The translations under genes were made by a program, and so were the position numbers. Shown piece after piece: positions 16,847-26,655 of a DNA stretch of 64,000 nt. The DNA is taken from assembly GCA_044223975.1 (NCBI GenBank), contig JBGALI010000014.1:62001-126000 (forward strand), in the 5' to 3' direction. The first letter of the stretch is position 1. Each line of letters begins with the position of its first letter. A model generated the notes under the pieces. That model ran no database searches. It saw only the letters and a program-made list of their open reading frames with translations, and was not told where the DNA came from. Source of the stretch: CAZCPB01 sp044223975 (lineage in GTDB: Bacteria > Planctomycetota > Phycisphaerae > Phycisphaerales > UBA1924).

Positions 16847-17497
16847 ATGGACGCAATGAAATGTGTGGTCGGCGGCCTTGTTGGTGGTCTCATCGGGGCC
16901 GCGATCTGGGGGGCCATCGCCTATTTCACGGGCTACGAGATCGGATGGATCGCCTGGGCCGTGGGAGTGGTGGTCGGCATGGGCGTGCGTCTCACCAGCG
17001 GCGGCGCCTCCGGTGCCGGGCTCGGGGTGCTCGCGTCGATCCTGGCACTGGCATCGATCGCCGGCGGCAAGTATGCCGCGGCCTACCTGACCGTGCAGTC
17101 GATGGTGAAGGCCGCAAGCAAGATCGAGATCAACGACGAGCAGGCGCAGGGCTACATCGTCAATCAGCTCGTGAAGGAGTACGAGGAAGCCGGGAAGCCC
17201 CTCAAGTGGCCCGACGGCAAGGACCAGGAATCCGCCGAGGAAGAGAAGGACTACCCGCCGGACTTGTGGAAGGACATGCAATCCCGATGGGCGCAGATGT
17301 CCCCCAAGGAGCAGCAGGACTACCGCGCCCAGATCAAGGCCAGTTTCATGGGTGAGCTGCAGGGCGCCTCCGCCGGGATCGCCGGTGCCGGCGCCTTCGA
17401 AGACCTTTCCGCGTGGGACGGGCTCTGGGCCATCCTGGCCCTGGCCAGCGCGTTCCGAATCGGTTCCGGTGCGGTGTCCACCTCGGACGACGATTGA
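16847..17497 (+). CDS. Membrane protein of unknown function
   Basis: A 216-residue protein. Residues 1-90 hold three or four Gly/Ala-rich hydrophobic segments (CVVGGLVGGLIGAAIWGAIA, IGWIAWAVGVVVGMGV, GLGVLASILALASIAGG). A charged middle part with EINDEQAQGYIVNQLVKEYEEAG and WPDGKDQESAEEEKDYP follows, and a final hydrophobic helix lies near the C-terminus. ATG 16847 has GGGGG 6 nt upstream, and a good promoter lies at 16762-16790. The N-terminal segments resemble small integral membrane proteins seen beside secreted proteins in planctomycetes, but I recognise no family. Confidence 0.75.
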   Translation: MDAMKCVVGGLVGGLIGAAIWGAIAYFTGYEIGWIAWAVGVVVGMGVRLTSGGASGAGLGVLASILALASIAGGKYAAAYLTVQSMVKAASKIEINDEQAQGYIVNQLVKEYEEAGKPLKWPDGKDQESAEEEKDYPPDLWKDMQSRWAQMSPKEQQDYRAQIKASFMGELQGASAGIAGAGAFEDLSAWDGLWAILALASAFRIGSGAVSTSDDD

Positions 17498-17595
17498 CGA
17501 GGGCCCGGCCGCGGCAGCCATCGGCCGATCCGTCCGTCAACCCCCGCCACGGTGCGCAAGTTCCGCGCGCGTGAAACCACCACACGCCGACTCCC

Positions 17596-17601
17596 TACAC
17601 T
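17596..17601 (+). promoter_or_regulatory. Putative -10 hexamer TACACT, leaderless start
   Basis: TACACT ends 6 nt before GTG 17608. If transcription starts 7 nt after the hexamer, the mRNA begins with the GTG; this favours GTG 17608 over GTG 17602 as the start of the LolC-like gene. Confidence 0.45.
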
Positions 17602-17607
17602 GTGCCC

Positions 17608-19179
17608 GTGTACCAAGCTCTCCTCACCCGGCGCTACCTCACCAGCAAGGTCATGCCCCTCCTGGCGTCGCTCGCGGTGGTGCTCTGCACCGCCATGGTG
17701 CTGGTCGTCTGGTCGGTCATGGGGGGGTTCCTCGCCAAGCTCGTCAACTCGGGCAGGACCCTCGTCGGCGACGTCGTTATCGCCTGGCCCACCGTCGGCT
17801 TCCCCTACTACGACGACCTCGTCACCCGTATCGAGCAGGACCCCGAGGTTGCCGCGGCCATGCCGATGATCGAGACCTTCGGCCAGGTCCGCTTCCCCGA
17901 CGGCAGCGTGCAGGGCGTGATTCTCCGCGGCATCGACGGCAAGCGCTTCGCCAACGTCACCGACTACGCCTCAACGATCTGGTGGAGACCGCTCGAAAGG
18001 CCCCTCGCCAAGGACACCGAGCAGCGCGACCTCCGCCTGCGCGAGCCGCCCATCGGCGACAATCCGTCATGGCAGCAGATGTACGACAACGCCATGACGA
18101 TGACCCGCCGCGAGGGCAACGTCGACCGCCCCGCGGTCGTGCTCGGCATCGAGGTCAGCGGGTTTAACCGCCGCCAGCCCGAGGGCTATTTCGATCCGCT
18201 CACGCCGCTCCTGCGCTCTCCCAACGGCAAGGTCGAGTACATGCGGACGTTCCTGCCGCAGAACGGCAGCGTGACCCTCAGCGTCTTCCCGCAGGACACC
18301 CGCGGCGGCGTCATGGACATGGCCTCGCGGACCTTTCCGGTCGCCAACGAGTTTCACTCCGGCCTCTTTGAGATCGATCACCGCTCCGTGCTCGTGAACT
18401 TCGAAGCCCTGCAGGCTTTGGTCAAGATGAACGGCGGCAAGCGCGTCAAAGAAGGCGCCGGCGAGATCGAGATCGCGACCGACCCGGCCACCGGCGACGA
18501 CGTCATCGTCAGGCCGACCCAGTTCGTCGACGAGCCCGCGCGCGCGACCAACATCGTGATCCGCTCCAAGGCCGAAACTCTCGAGGGCGAGGGCGCGCGT
18601 CTCCTCGCCAACCGCTGCCGCGAGATCTATCGAGAGTTCGCCGCCGCCCACAAGGGTCAGGTGCCCGACGCCGAAACCATCCGCGTCACGACGTGGGAGG
18701 ACCAGAACCGCACGTTCATCGCCGCCGTGAAGAAGGAGACCAGCCTCGTCCTCAGCCTCTTTAGCTTCATCTCACTCACGGCGGTGTTCCTGGTGCTGGC
18801 GATCTTCTGGTCGATGGTGAGCGAGAAGACCAAGGACATCGGCACCCTGCGCGCGATCGGAGCCGGCCGATCGGGCGTCGCGGGCGTGTGGCTCTCCTAC
18901 GGCCTGGCGATCGGCCTGGTGGGCTCGATCCTGGGCGGCGTGCTGGCATTCACCATCGTGCACAACATCAACCCGATCCACGAGTGGATGGGCCGGGCCT
19001 TGGGCATCCAGATCTGGGACCCCCGGATCTACTACTTCAGCGAGATCCCAAGCAAGATGGACCCGATCAAGGCGGCGTACGTTCTGACGGGCGGGCTGCT
19101 GTCGAGCGTGCTTGGCGCGTTGATCCCGGCCATCCGGGCCGCGTGGATGGACCCGGTGCGGGCGTTGCGGTTTGAGTAG
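17608..19179 (+). CDS. LolC/E-type FtsX-like ABC transporter permease
   Basis: Membrane subunit of an ABC transporter related to the LolCDE lipoprotein releaser and MacB. The 523-residue protein has an N-terminal membrane helix (LLASLAVVLCTAMVLVVWSVMGGF), a large periplasmic domain (about 45-380) and three C-terminal helices: SLFSFISLTAVFLVLAIFW, GLAIGLVGSILGGVLAF and YVLTGGLLSSVLGALIPAI. The EKTKDIGTLRAIGAGRSGV loop is the conserved FtsX-family coupling helix. The gene for its ATPase follows after 52 bp. The periplasmic domain is larger than in LolC (about 400 residues in total), so its cargo may differ. The start follows a TACACT hexamer without a Shine-Dalgarno. Confidence 0.88.
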   Translation: MYQALLTRRYLTSKVMPLLASLAVVLCTAMVLVVWSVMGGFLAKLVNSGRTLVGDVVIAWPTVGFPYYDDLVTRIEQDPEVAAAMPMIETFGQVRFPDGSVQGVILRGIDGKRFANVTDYASTIWWRPLERPLAKDTEQRDLRLREPPIGDNPSWQQMYDNAMTMTRREGNVDRPAVVLGIEVSGFNRRQPEGYFDPLTPLLRSPNGKVEYMRTFLPQNGSVTLSVFPQDTRGGVMDMASRTFPVANEFHSGLFEIDHRSVLVNFEALQALVKMNGGKRVKEGAGEIEIATDPATGDDVIVRPTQFVDEPARATNIVIRSKAETLEGEGARLLANRCREIYREFAAAHKGQVPDAETIRVTTWEDQNRTFIAAVKKETSLVLSLFSFISLTAVFLVLAIFWSMVSEKTKDIGTLRAIGAGRSGVAGVWLSYGLAIGLVGSILGGVLAFTIVHNINPIHEWMGRALGIQIWDPRIYYFSEIPSKMDPIKAAYVLTGGLLSSVLGALIPAIRAAWMDPVRALRFE

Positions 19180-19231
19180 GACGCGTTGAGGCAGCAGAAC
19201 GGAAAGCCGCAGGAGCGGGCCTTCGCATCAC

Positions 19232-20110
19232 ATGAGCGCTGACAACCCCATCCTTGTCGCCAGCAACCTCTACAAGACGTACCGCTTGGGCCGCGTGGCC
19301 GTGCCCGTGCTCAAGGGAGTGTCGCTCGAGGTCCGGCGCGGCGAATGCCTGGCGGTGCTCGGCGCCTCGGGGTCGGGCAAATCGACCCTTCTGCACCTGC
19401 TGGGCGCGCTGGACCGACCCGATCGCGGTGTTGTTGCGTGCGTGCGCTGCGGGTATTCCACCAAGGGACTGAAATCACAGGTGTGCCCGGAGTGTGGCGG
19501 GCCGTCGCCGCGCCAGGAGCAGAAATCCTCCATCGAATTTGAGGGTCGTGAACTCTCGCGGCTATCTTCGCGCGAGCTCGACACCTACCGCGCCCGCTCC
19601 GTGGGCTTCATCTTCCAGCTCTACCACCTCTTCCCCGAACTGAACGTGATGGAGAACGTCCTCATCGCGGCTATGGCCCGCGACGGCATCGGGTACCTCG
19701 CGGGCCGCTCCAAGGCCACCGCGTACGCCAAGTCCCTCCTCGAACGCGTCGGGCTCGGTCACCGCCTCCGGCACCGCCCCATCGAGCTCTCCGGCGGCGA
19801 GCGCCAGCGCGTCGCCATCGCCCGCGCCCTCATCAACCGCCCCACGCTTCTGCTGGCCGATGAGCCCACGGGCAACCTCGACCGCGCCACCGGCAACTCC
19901 ATCCTCGACCTGCTCGCCGAGTTCCACGACCGCGACCGCCAGACCCTGGTCGTCGTCACGCACGACCCCGAAACCGCCCGTCGGGCCGACCGGGTGGTCA
20001 GGATCGAGGACGGCCGACTCGTCTCCGCCCTCCGCTCCCCCGAACCCGACCCCCGAGGGCCTTCTCCGGTCGTCCAGATCGCGGAGCGGTCGGTTCCGAG
20101 CCGCTCTTGA
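19232..20110 (+). CDS. LolD-type ABC ATPase with inserted zinc ribbon
   Basis: ATP-hydrolysing partner of the adjacent LolC-like permease. All ATPase motifs are intact: Walker A GASGSGKST (44-52), Q-loop FIFQLYHLFPEL, signature LSGGERQR, Walker B LLLADEPTGNLD and the H-loop VVTHD. Between Walker A and the Q-loop an extra ~30 residues (about 68-98) carry CVRCGY and CPECGG (Cys70, 73, 85, 88), a CxxC-x11-CxxC zinc ribbon. LolD/MacB ATPases normally have only a short beta turn there. The same ribbon, with identical spacing, occurs at the C-terminus of the 37622 membrane protein. The insert is in frame and the ATPase core is otherwise standard, so it is probably functional and might sense zinc, redox state or a partner. 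Confidence 0.93.
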   Translation: MSADNPILVASNLYKTYRLGRVAVPVLKGVSLEVRRGECLAVLGASGSGKSTLLHLLGALDRPDRGVVACVRCGYSTKGLKSQVCPECGGPSPRQEQKSSIEFEGRELSRLSSRELDTYRARSVGFIFQLYHLFPELNVMENVLIAAMARDGIGYLAGRSKATAYAKSLLERVGLGHRLRHRPIELSGGERQRVAIARALINRPTLLLADEPTGNLDRATGNSILDLLAEFHDRDRQTLVVVTHDPETARRADRVVRIEDGRLVSALRSPEPDPRGPSPVVQIAERSVPSRS

Positions 20111-20189
20111 CCGCCCCCGAATGACGCGGCCGCCGCGGGCCGTTACTATCTGGAGCGGGCGCCCCGGGCCGGGCCCGCTGGGAGCAGAA

Positions 20190-21026
20190 TTGACTCAGAC
20201 ACGCCATAGCGCGAACCCCTCCAGCCACGCGGCACCGCCGGGCACCGTGACCCTTCGCGGCGCCGACGGGCCGGTCGTCGCCCAGGTCGGCGACGTGGGC
20301 ACCGGCTGCCCCGTCGTATTCCTCCACGGCCTCGTCGGGCTCAATGATCACTGGGAGGACGTCGTCCGGCGTGTCCGCGGCACCTGCCGCTGCGTGATGC
20401 TGGAGCTCCCCCTGCTCCAGCTCGAGGGCGACGACTGCTCCATCCAGGGCGTCGAGGCCCTCACCGTGCAGTTCCTCGAGAAGCACGTCGGCGAGCCGGC
20501 CGTCTTGGTGGGCAACTCCTTCGGCGGCCATGTCGCTCTCCGCCTCGCGCTCCACCGCCCCGAACTGGTCCGCGGCCTGGTTCTGGCGGGGTCGTCCGGC
20601 TTGATCGAAAAAACCATGGTCAAGGACGTCCAGATTCACCCCAGCCGCGAGTGGCTGGTGGAGAAGATCGGCGAGCTGTTCTTCGACCGCACCAAGCTCA
20701 AGGACGCCGACATCGACCGCGCCCACCGCGAGCTCACCCGCCGCGAAGGCGCGCGGGCCATGGTGCGGCTCTCCCGTTCCGCCCGCCGCGACCACCTGGG
20801 CGAACGCATCGGCGAGATCAAGGCCCCGACCCTGCTGGTGTGGGGCAAGCAGGACGTCGTCACGCCCCCCGAGGCCGCCGACATCTTCAAGCGGACCATC
20901 CGCGATTCGCGCCTGGTGTGGTTCGATCGCTGCGGTCACGCCCCGATGGTGGAGTGCCCCGAAGAGTTCAGCGCCGCGCTTCAGACCTTCGTGCGTGAAC
21001 TGGACGCCAAGGCATCCCGGGCCTGA
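20190..21026 (+). CDS. Alpha/beta-hydrolase
   Basis: A 278-residue single-domain hydrolase of the MhpC/haloalkane-dehalogenase-like group. The catalytic triad is readable: nucleophile in VGNSFGGHVAL (Ser), acid in VWGKQDVVTP (Asp) and base in CGHAPMVE (His). The oxyanion-hole motif is FLHGLVG. A lid domain of about 70 residues lies between strands 6 and 7. The start is TTG 20190, chosen because GGAG lies 5-9 nt upstream and no ATG is near; this start is moderately sure. It lies 79 bp downstream of the LolD-like gene, so it could be in the same transcript. Substrate unknown. Confidence 0.88.
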   Translation: MTQTRHSANPSSHAAPPGTVTLRGADGPVVAQVGDVGTGCPVVFLHGLVGLNDHWEDVVRRVRGTCRCVMLELPLLQLEGDDCSIQGVEALTVQFLEKHVGEPAVLVGNSFGGHVALRLALHRPELVRGLVLAGSSGLIEKTMVKDVQIHPSREWLVEKIGELFFDRTKLKDADIDRAHRELTRREGARAMVRLSRSARRDHLGERIGEIKAPTLLVWGKQDVVTPPEAADIFKRTIRDSRLVWFDRCGHAPMVECPEEFSAALQTFVRELDAKASRA

Positions 21027-21033
21027 GCCCGCC

Positions 21034-22506
21034 TCAGGGCTGGGCCGGGCTCGAAGTGGTCCGCCCCGGTCCAATCACGATCGCGTTCTTCCCCGCCCGC
21101 TTGCTCTCCATCGCCAGGAGGTCGGCGTGACGGATCAGCTCCTCGGGCGTGGTCCCGTCCCACGGGAACGTCGCCAGCCCACCCGAGACCGTGAGCGTCC
21201 CCGGCGCCTCGACCCCCAGCTTGGGGAACCGCCGCTCGCAGATCTGCTGCTGGAACCGCGTCGCGATGTCAAAGACGCTCGCGGGCGGAGCGCTCCCCGC
21301 CTTGCGCGGCCCGCTGGGCTCGTGGAAGATCACCGCAAACTCGTCCCCGCCCACGCGGCAGACCCGGTCCGAGGGACGGATCACGCTCCGCAGCAGGCGC
21401 ACCGTCTCGATCAGGATCTCGTCCGCCGCGCCGTGCCCGTACGTGTCGTTGAACCGCTTGAAATCGTCGATGTCAAAGCACATCACCGTCACCGGCTGGC
21501 GCGCGGTGCGGGCCCGCTGGATCGCCGCCGAGAGGTAGCGGTCGAAGTAGCGCCGGTTCCACGCCCCCGTGAGCGGGTCCGTGAACGCCGCCTCGCGGAG
21601 CTGGGCCTGCTGCTCTGCCAGCCGCAACCACAGCGCCAGCCACTCGGCGTGCAGCCTCAGCTCCTCGGGGATCGTCCGCTCCGACCAAAGGTGCCCGTAC
21701 GCGTGCCCGTCGCACGTCACCGGCACAGGCGCGACGCCCTCGGGCAACGGCTGCCCGGGCGCGATGAACCGCACTCCCTCGTCGCTCGTCCGGGTGCGAA
21801 GAAGCTCGATGGCGGGCGCCGAAATCTCGCCCCCGCGGAGCAGGACGCGCACCATCGCCGCGTCGCCGAACGCCGCGACCTGCGCCGCAGGGATCAGCGG
21901 CGGAACATCGACGGGGCTGGGGGCATGCGCAGCAGCCGAGGGCGCGCGCGGTGACGGAACCGGTGCCGCTGGTGCAGATGGCGCGGGCGGCGGTGGGGGT
22001 GCGGAAGGCGGTGGGACGGAATTTGCCGCGCGTGCCGGCCGCGGCTGGACCGCGTGCCCATTCTCCGGCGCCGCCGCTCCCGACTTGGAGGCGCCCGAGC
22101 TTTCAACTCCCCGAATCAGCGACGAAACAACCTGCGCCGAAAAATCAGGGTCAATCACGCCGTCGTACCCGCGTGCGGCAAGGTCGTCGATGGTCGCCGC
22201 GGCTCCGCGCTCCATCGCCCGCAGCACCCGGGCCTTGGGATCCACCAGGCGAACCGCCTTGAGAAACTCCGCTCTTCCGACGCCGTGCCCGTTGGCCTGC
22301 GGCCCCGGTTCCGCGTCGGGACCCACCACGATCACCGCGCCCGCCGGCGAATCGTCGTCGATCGGGTCCGAAAGCTCGCCGATCGCCTCGAGCGCCGTGC
22401 GCACCCGCAGCAGCTCGACGCCGGGATCAAGGCGGAGCGACGCGTCGAGCCCGGTCCTGCCAACCAGGATCACGCGCACTTCGGGTTGATGTTCCGACTC
22501 GTTCAC
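21034..22506 (-). CDS. Diguanylate cyclase (GGDEF) with degenerate receiver-like N-terminus
   Basis: Makes the second messenger c-di-GMP. The C-terminal GGDEF domain (about 310-480) has the intact active site RVGGDEFAVIF and, exactly five residues before it, RPSD, the product-inhibition I-site. The N-terminal 140 residues look like a response-regulator receiver without the phosphorylated Asp (VIVVGPDAEP where it would be), followed by a Pro/Ala-rich linker (about 150-215) and a helical middle domain (about 216-310). The protein is therefore probably not controlled by phosphorylation. Start is GTG 22506 with AGAGGA upstream. The 22578-23225 gene, 71 bp upstream, also encodes a degenerate receiver, so the two are likely an operon. 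Confidence 0.93.
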   Translation of the reverse strand: MNESEHQPEVRVILVGRTGLDASLRLDPGVELLRVRTALEAIGELSDPIDDDSPAGAVIVVGPDAEPGPQANGHGVGRAEFLKAVRLVDPKARVLRAMERGAAATIDDLAARGYDGVIDPDFSAQVVSSLIRGVESSGASKSGAAAPENGHAVQPRPARAANSVPPPSAPPPPPAPSAPAAPVPSPRAPSAAAHAPSPVDVPPLIPAAQVAAFGDAAMVRVLLRGGEISAPAIELLRTRTSDEGVRFIAPGQPLPEGVAPVPVTCDGHAYGHLWSERTIPEELRLHAEWLALWLRLAEQQAQLREAAFTDPLTGAWNRRYFDRYLSAAIQRARTARQPVTVMCFDIDDFKRFNDTYGHGAADEILIETVRLLRSVIRPSDRVCRVGGDEFAVIFHEPSGPRKAGSAPPASVFDIATRFQQQICERRFPKLGVEAPGTLTVSGGLATFPWDGTTPEELIRHADLLAMESKRAGKNAIVIGPGRTTSSPAQP

Positions 22507-22577
22507 CGATGGAGTCCTCTCACCTCTCTACGCCGCCGCGGCCGCGGCCGTGCGACGCGCGCCGCCCCTTCGGCCAC

Positions 22578-23225
22578 TCAATCTTGACGCGCCGGGTCGT
22601 CCGGGGAAAGGAGCATCGCAAGCTCTTCGTCGGTGAGCAGGTCCGCCGGGCCATTCTGAAGGGTCGAACCCTCGCTCTCGCCGGTAGCCCCGGTCTTATC
22701 GGGCGTCGCCAAGGGGTCAGCATCCGATATCGGCGGCAGCGTCCCGCGCCCGCTCAGTCGGAGTGCGGGCGATCCAGGCCGCACCGCGCTCGGCGCCGGT
22801 GCCGCGGCCATCGCGACCGCGACCGCAGGACGGGACTGCGCTCCATGAGCATTCGCACCCTGCACCGCCGAGCCGAACCGAACCTCGGTCCCGTTCCATC
22901 GCGCCGTGTCCTCCGCCGTCGCGGCACGAAGCCTCCGGCTCCCCGATTCGAATACCCACGACTTGGACCGTGGTGCATACCGCTCCGCAAGGGCCGCCAC
23001 CTCGCCCGCGCGGTCGAGGCGATCGGGATCGCACAAGAGGAGCACCGCGGCGCTGGCCCGAGAGGCGTCAGCGCCCAGGCGTGAGGCCACGCAGATCCGG
23101 GCGAGCGCCTCGTACGCGCTCGAGCACGCCTCGACCGTCAGGCCTTTTCGCTCAAGGGCGCCCAGCAGCTCGGGATCGGGCGTCAGCCCGCGCGCAAGCC
23201 ACAGAACGCAGCGGTCCCCGCTCAT
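22578..23225 (-). CDS. Degenerate receiver-domain protein, unknown function
   Basis: A 215-residue protein. Its first 95 residues alternate strands and helices in receiver style (CVLWLARGLTPDPELLGALE, AAVLLLCDPDRLDRAGEVAAL, SWVFESGSRR), with LLCDPD near the usual phosphorylation site but without the flanking acidic pair. The rest is low-complexity Ala/Pro/Gly/Ser and ends in DLLTDEELAMLLSPDD, a short acidic helix that could be a docking peptide. Start ATG 23225 has GGAG about 9 nt upstream. The position just before the diguanylate cyclase gene suggests it tunes that enzyme; this is inference. Confidence 0.7.
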   Translation of the reverse strand: MSGDRCVLWLARGLTPDPELLGALERKGLTVEACSSAYEALARICVASRLGADASRASAAVLLLCDPDRLDRAGEVAALAERYAPRSKSWVFESGSRRLRAATAEDTARWNGTEVRFGSAVQGANAHGAQSRPAVAVAMAAAPAPSAVRPGSPALRLSGRGTLPPISDADPLATPDKTGATGESEGSTLQNGPADLLTDEELAMLLSPDDPARQD

Positions 23226-23258
23226 CGACGGATCCTCCGTGCAGGCACTTTCAACCGG

Positions 23259-24086
23259 TCATCGTACCCGGCTGCCCCTCCGGGAGCCGCGGCCTTGCCG
23301 GCGTGCCGCGACGTACACGACGTAGTTCTCGTCGAGCTCTTCGCCCGGCCCCAGTGGTCGCACGTGCAGCCCTCCCCGCCCGTCTACCGCCCCGCCCAGC
23401 CGGTCGTACACCTCGACCGCGGGCAAGCCCGCCTCGGCCATCGCCTCTCGCAGTTCCGGGATCGACCACAGCCGCCAGCGGTATACGAACGCGTCGCGAA
23501 GCACGCGGGCCCGGCGGGCTCCCGCCTCTTTGACGCGAAAGTGGAGCACGTCCGTGACCATCCCCGTGAGCGGGTCGGCGTCGCGCTGCTCCCATTCCTG
23601 CTCGATCCGCTCGCCGCGCGGCCCGCGCAGCCGACGGGTCAGTGTGACCCTCGACATCGCGTCCCGACCGCCGTACGTGTCGCACACGAAGACGCCCCCG
23701 GGCCGGAGGCTGGCGCGCACCGTGCGCAGGTAGCGGACCAGCGACGGTCGGTCGTGCCAGTATCCGATCGGGAAGTTGGTCGCGACGACCAGGTCCGCAC
23801 TTGCGCGGCAGCGGGCGGCATCACTCACGATCGTCCGCACGTCCGGCGCGCCGCGGCAGCGAGCCAGCGGCTCGGGGTCGGTGTCCACCGCGATCGATCT
23901 TCCGCCAGTGATCACGCCAGGCCACGCCCGGGCCAGCGCGCCCGTCCCGCTGAAATCCTCGCGCAGCGTGAACGGCGAGCCCGCGTGCACCGCGGCAAGA
24001 AACCGCGCCAGCCGCACCGGCTCGGTCACGCAGAGTTCGTACAGATCGAAGCGGTCAAGCAAGGGAGAGTTGCCGCGGCGTTTCAC
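23259..24086 (-). CDS. Class I SAM-dependent methyltransferase
   Basis: A 275-residue cytoplasmic methyltransferase. The SAM-binding core is recognisable from DFSGTGALARAW (motif I), a following SIAVDTDPEPLARCR strand whose acidic residue would bind the ribose, DLVVATNFPIGYWHDR (motif IV) and LRPGGVFVCDTYGG. The C-terminal half has the antiparallel strands EEAGARRARVLRDAFVYRWRLW-like and LDENYVVYVAARR. It is similar in layout to class I methyltransferases with small-molecule substrates, but the substrate is unknown. Start GTG 24086 has GGGAGG about 10 nt upstream. Residues after the last strand are Arg/Gly-rich. Confidence 0.82.
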   Translation of the reverse strand: MKRRGNSPLLDRFDLYELCVTEPVRLARFLAAVHAGSPFTLREDFSGTGALARAWPGVITGGRSIAVDTDPEPLARCRGAPDVRTIVSDAARCRASADLVVATNFPIGYWHDRPSLVRYLRTVRASLRPGGVFVCDTYGGRDAMSRVTLTRRLRGPRGERIEQEWEQRDADPLTGMVTDVLHFRVKEAGARRARVLRDAFVYRWRLWSIPELREAMAEAGLPAVEVYDRLGGAVDGRGGLHVRPLGPGEELDENYVVYVAARRQGRGSRRGSRVR

Positions 24087-24153
24087 GCGTGTCCAACCTC
24101 CCCGACCACGAGCACGCCCGTTTATTCTTCCCCTGCCGCGGCGCGATCCTCGC

Positions 24154-25583
24154 TCACGCCATCCGGACCCACTTCACCAGCGTCTTGAAGTTCGGCGGCT
24201 TGCCGTACATCAACACGCCGATTCGGAAGATCTTGGCCGCGGCCCACAGGATGAAGGCGCACGACAGCACGCCGATCAGCAGCGCGACCGGGTGCTGCCA
24301 CATCGGCACCGGCTCGCTGCCGCCCAGCCGCAGCACCATCACGAACGGGCTCACGATCGGGACAAAGCTCAGCCCCGTCGCCAAGGGCGAGTTGGGGGCT
24401 CGCTGGATGAAGAACCAGATCATCCACGGCAGGACCGTGAGCATGATCACCGGCGTCATCAGCGTCTGGGCCTCGCGCAGCTCGTTTACCGCGCTCCCGA
24501 TCGCGGCCATCATCGCCGCCATCGTCACCGCCGCGACCACGAAGTACCCCACCAGCAGCAGCAGCATCATCGGCGTGACCAGCTGCGTCAGCGTGAAGTA
24601 GATCAGGCTCACCACGCCCACGCCGCCGTAAATCCCGATGATCAGCACGCCCACCGACATGTGCCCGATGATCTTGCCGCTCATCAGCTGCATCGGCGAC
24701 ACCGCCGAGAGCAGCACCTCCATCACGCGGCTGGATTTCTCCTCCACCACGGTGGTCATCAGGTACTGCCCCGTCGTCATCACCGAGATCATCATGAGCA
24801 TCATGAAACCCACGGGGATGAGCATCTGCAGCTCGCCCATCGACTTGCGCTCCGCCCCTCCCTTGGTGATCGTCACCGCGTCGATGTTGGGCCGCGCCAG
24901 CATGGCCCGCAGCTGCTCGGTCCCCAGGCCCGCCGCCTTGATCCGCGGGTCGCCGGCGATGCGGGCGTCGATGATCGCCTCGCCCACGCCGCGCTCCATG
25001 CCGTTCTGGATCTCAACGTCGAGCTTGGGCGCCACGAACAGGTCGAAAAGGCCGAACTTGCCGTCGGGCCCGGCCCGCGTCGCCTCGGGAGGGATCACCG
25101 CGACCGCCAGCAGCGGGTATGCGTCCCCCTGCTCGCCGCGCGCCTTGATCTGCGTCTCCGAGAGCGTGGTCTTGAGCTTTTCAAGGTCGGTGTCGGGGGG
25201 CAGCAGCTCGGCGCGGATGTCGGCCTGCGGGAACATCACCCCGGCCTGGGCGTCAGCCATGGTCTTGGCCTGATCGAGCTGTCCCTCGGGGAGCTTGAGC
25301 TTCTTCGAGGTCTCCTCGATCTTCTTGGATACTTCCTCGGCCTTGGCCTTCCGCCGCGCCGCCATCTCCTCGGGCACCTTCTTCACCGCCAGTTCGCCCG
25401 TCATCCCGCCCAGGTCGATGATCGCGACCCGCCCCTGCACGCGCGGCCCCTCGGCGTTCTTGATGAGCAGGATCGCAAAGCCCGCCACCCCCGCCATCAG
25501 CGGCGGGATCAGCACGCCCAGCAGAAAGCCCTTGGTGAAAACCACCGACGTGAACTCGCGCCACGCAACCAGCAGCGTACGGG

Positions 25584-25587
<4 letters not shown>
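24154..25587 (-). CDS. ABC-2 type transporter permease (NatB-like)
   Basis: Membrane half of an exporter whose ATPase is encoded just upstream. The 477-residue protein begins with WREFTSVVFTKGFLLGVLIPPLMAG (first helix), followed by a long extracytoplasmic domain (about 45-275) and a cluster of helices (LMMISVMTTGQYL, VGVLIIGIYGGVGVVSLIYF, LVGYFVVAAVTMAAMMAAI, LPWMIWFFIQ, LLIGVLSCAFILWAAA). The SSRVMEVLLSAVSPMQLMSGK loop is the ABC-2 signature. The family includes NatB sodium efflux permeases, but this substrate is unknown. Its ATG overlaps the stop of the ATPase gene (ATGA), so the two are translationally coupled. Confidence 0.9.
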
Positions 25588-26564
<977 letters not shown>

Positions 26565-26644
26565 TGTGAGGGTGCCTCCCGTCGGGTGTCATTATTAGGC
26601 AACGCGCGGTCGGGCGTTCAGTCGCCGCAGACGGCGGCCGCCGA

Positions 26645-26650
26645 TACCGT
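26645..26650 (+). promoter_or_regulatory. Putative -10 hexamer TACCGT for prfA
   Basis: TACCGT ends 5 nt before ATG 26656, without a Shine-Dalgarno. The gap between prfA and the divergent ABC operon is only 91 bp. Confidence 0.35.
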
Positions 26651-26655
26651 TGCCC

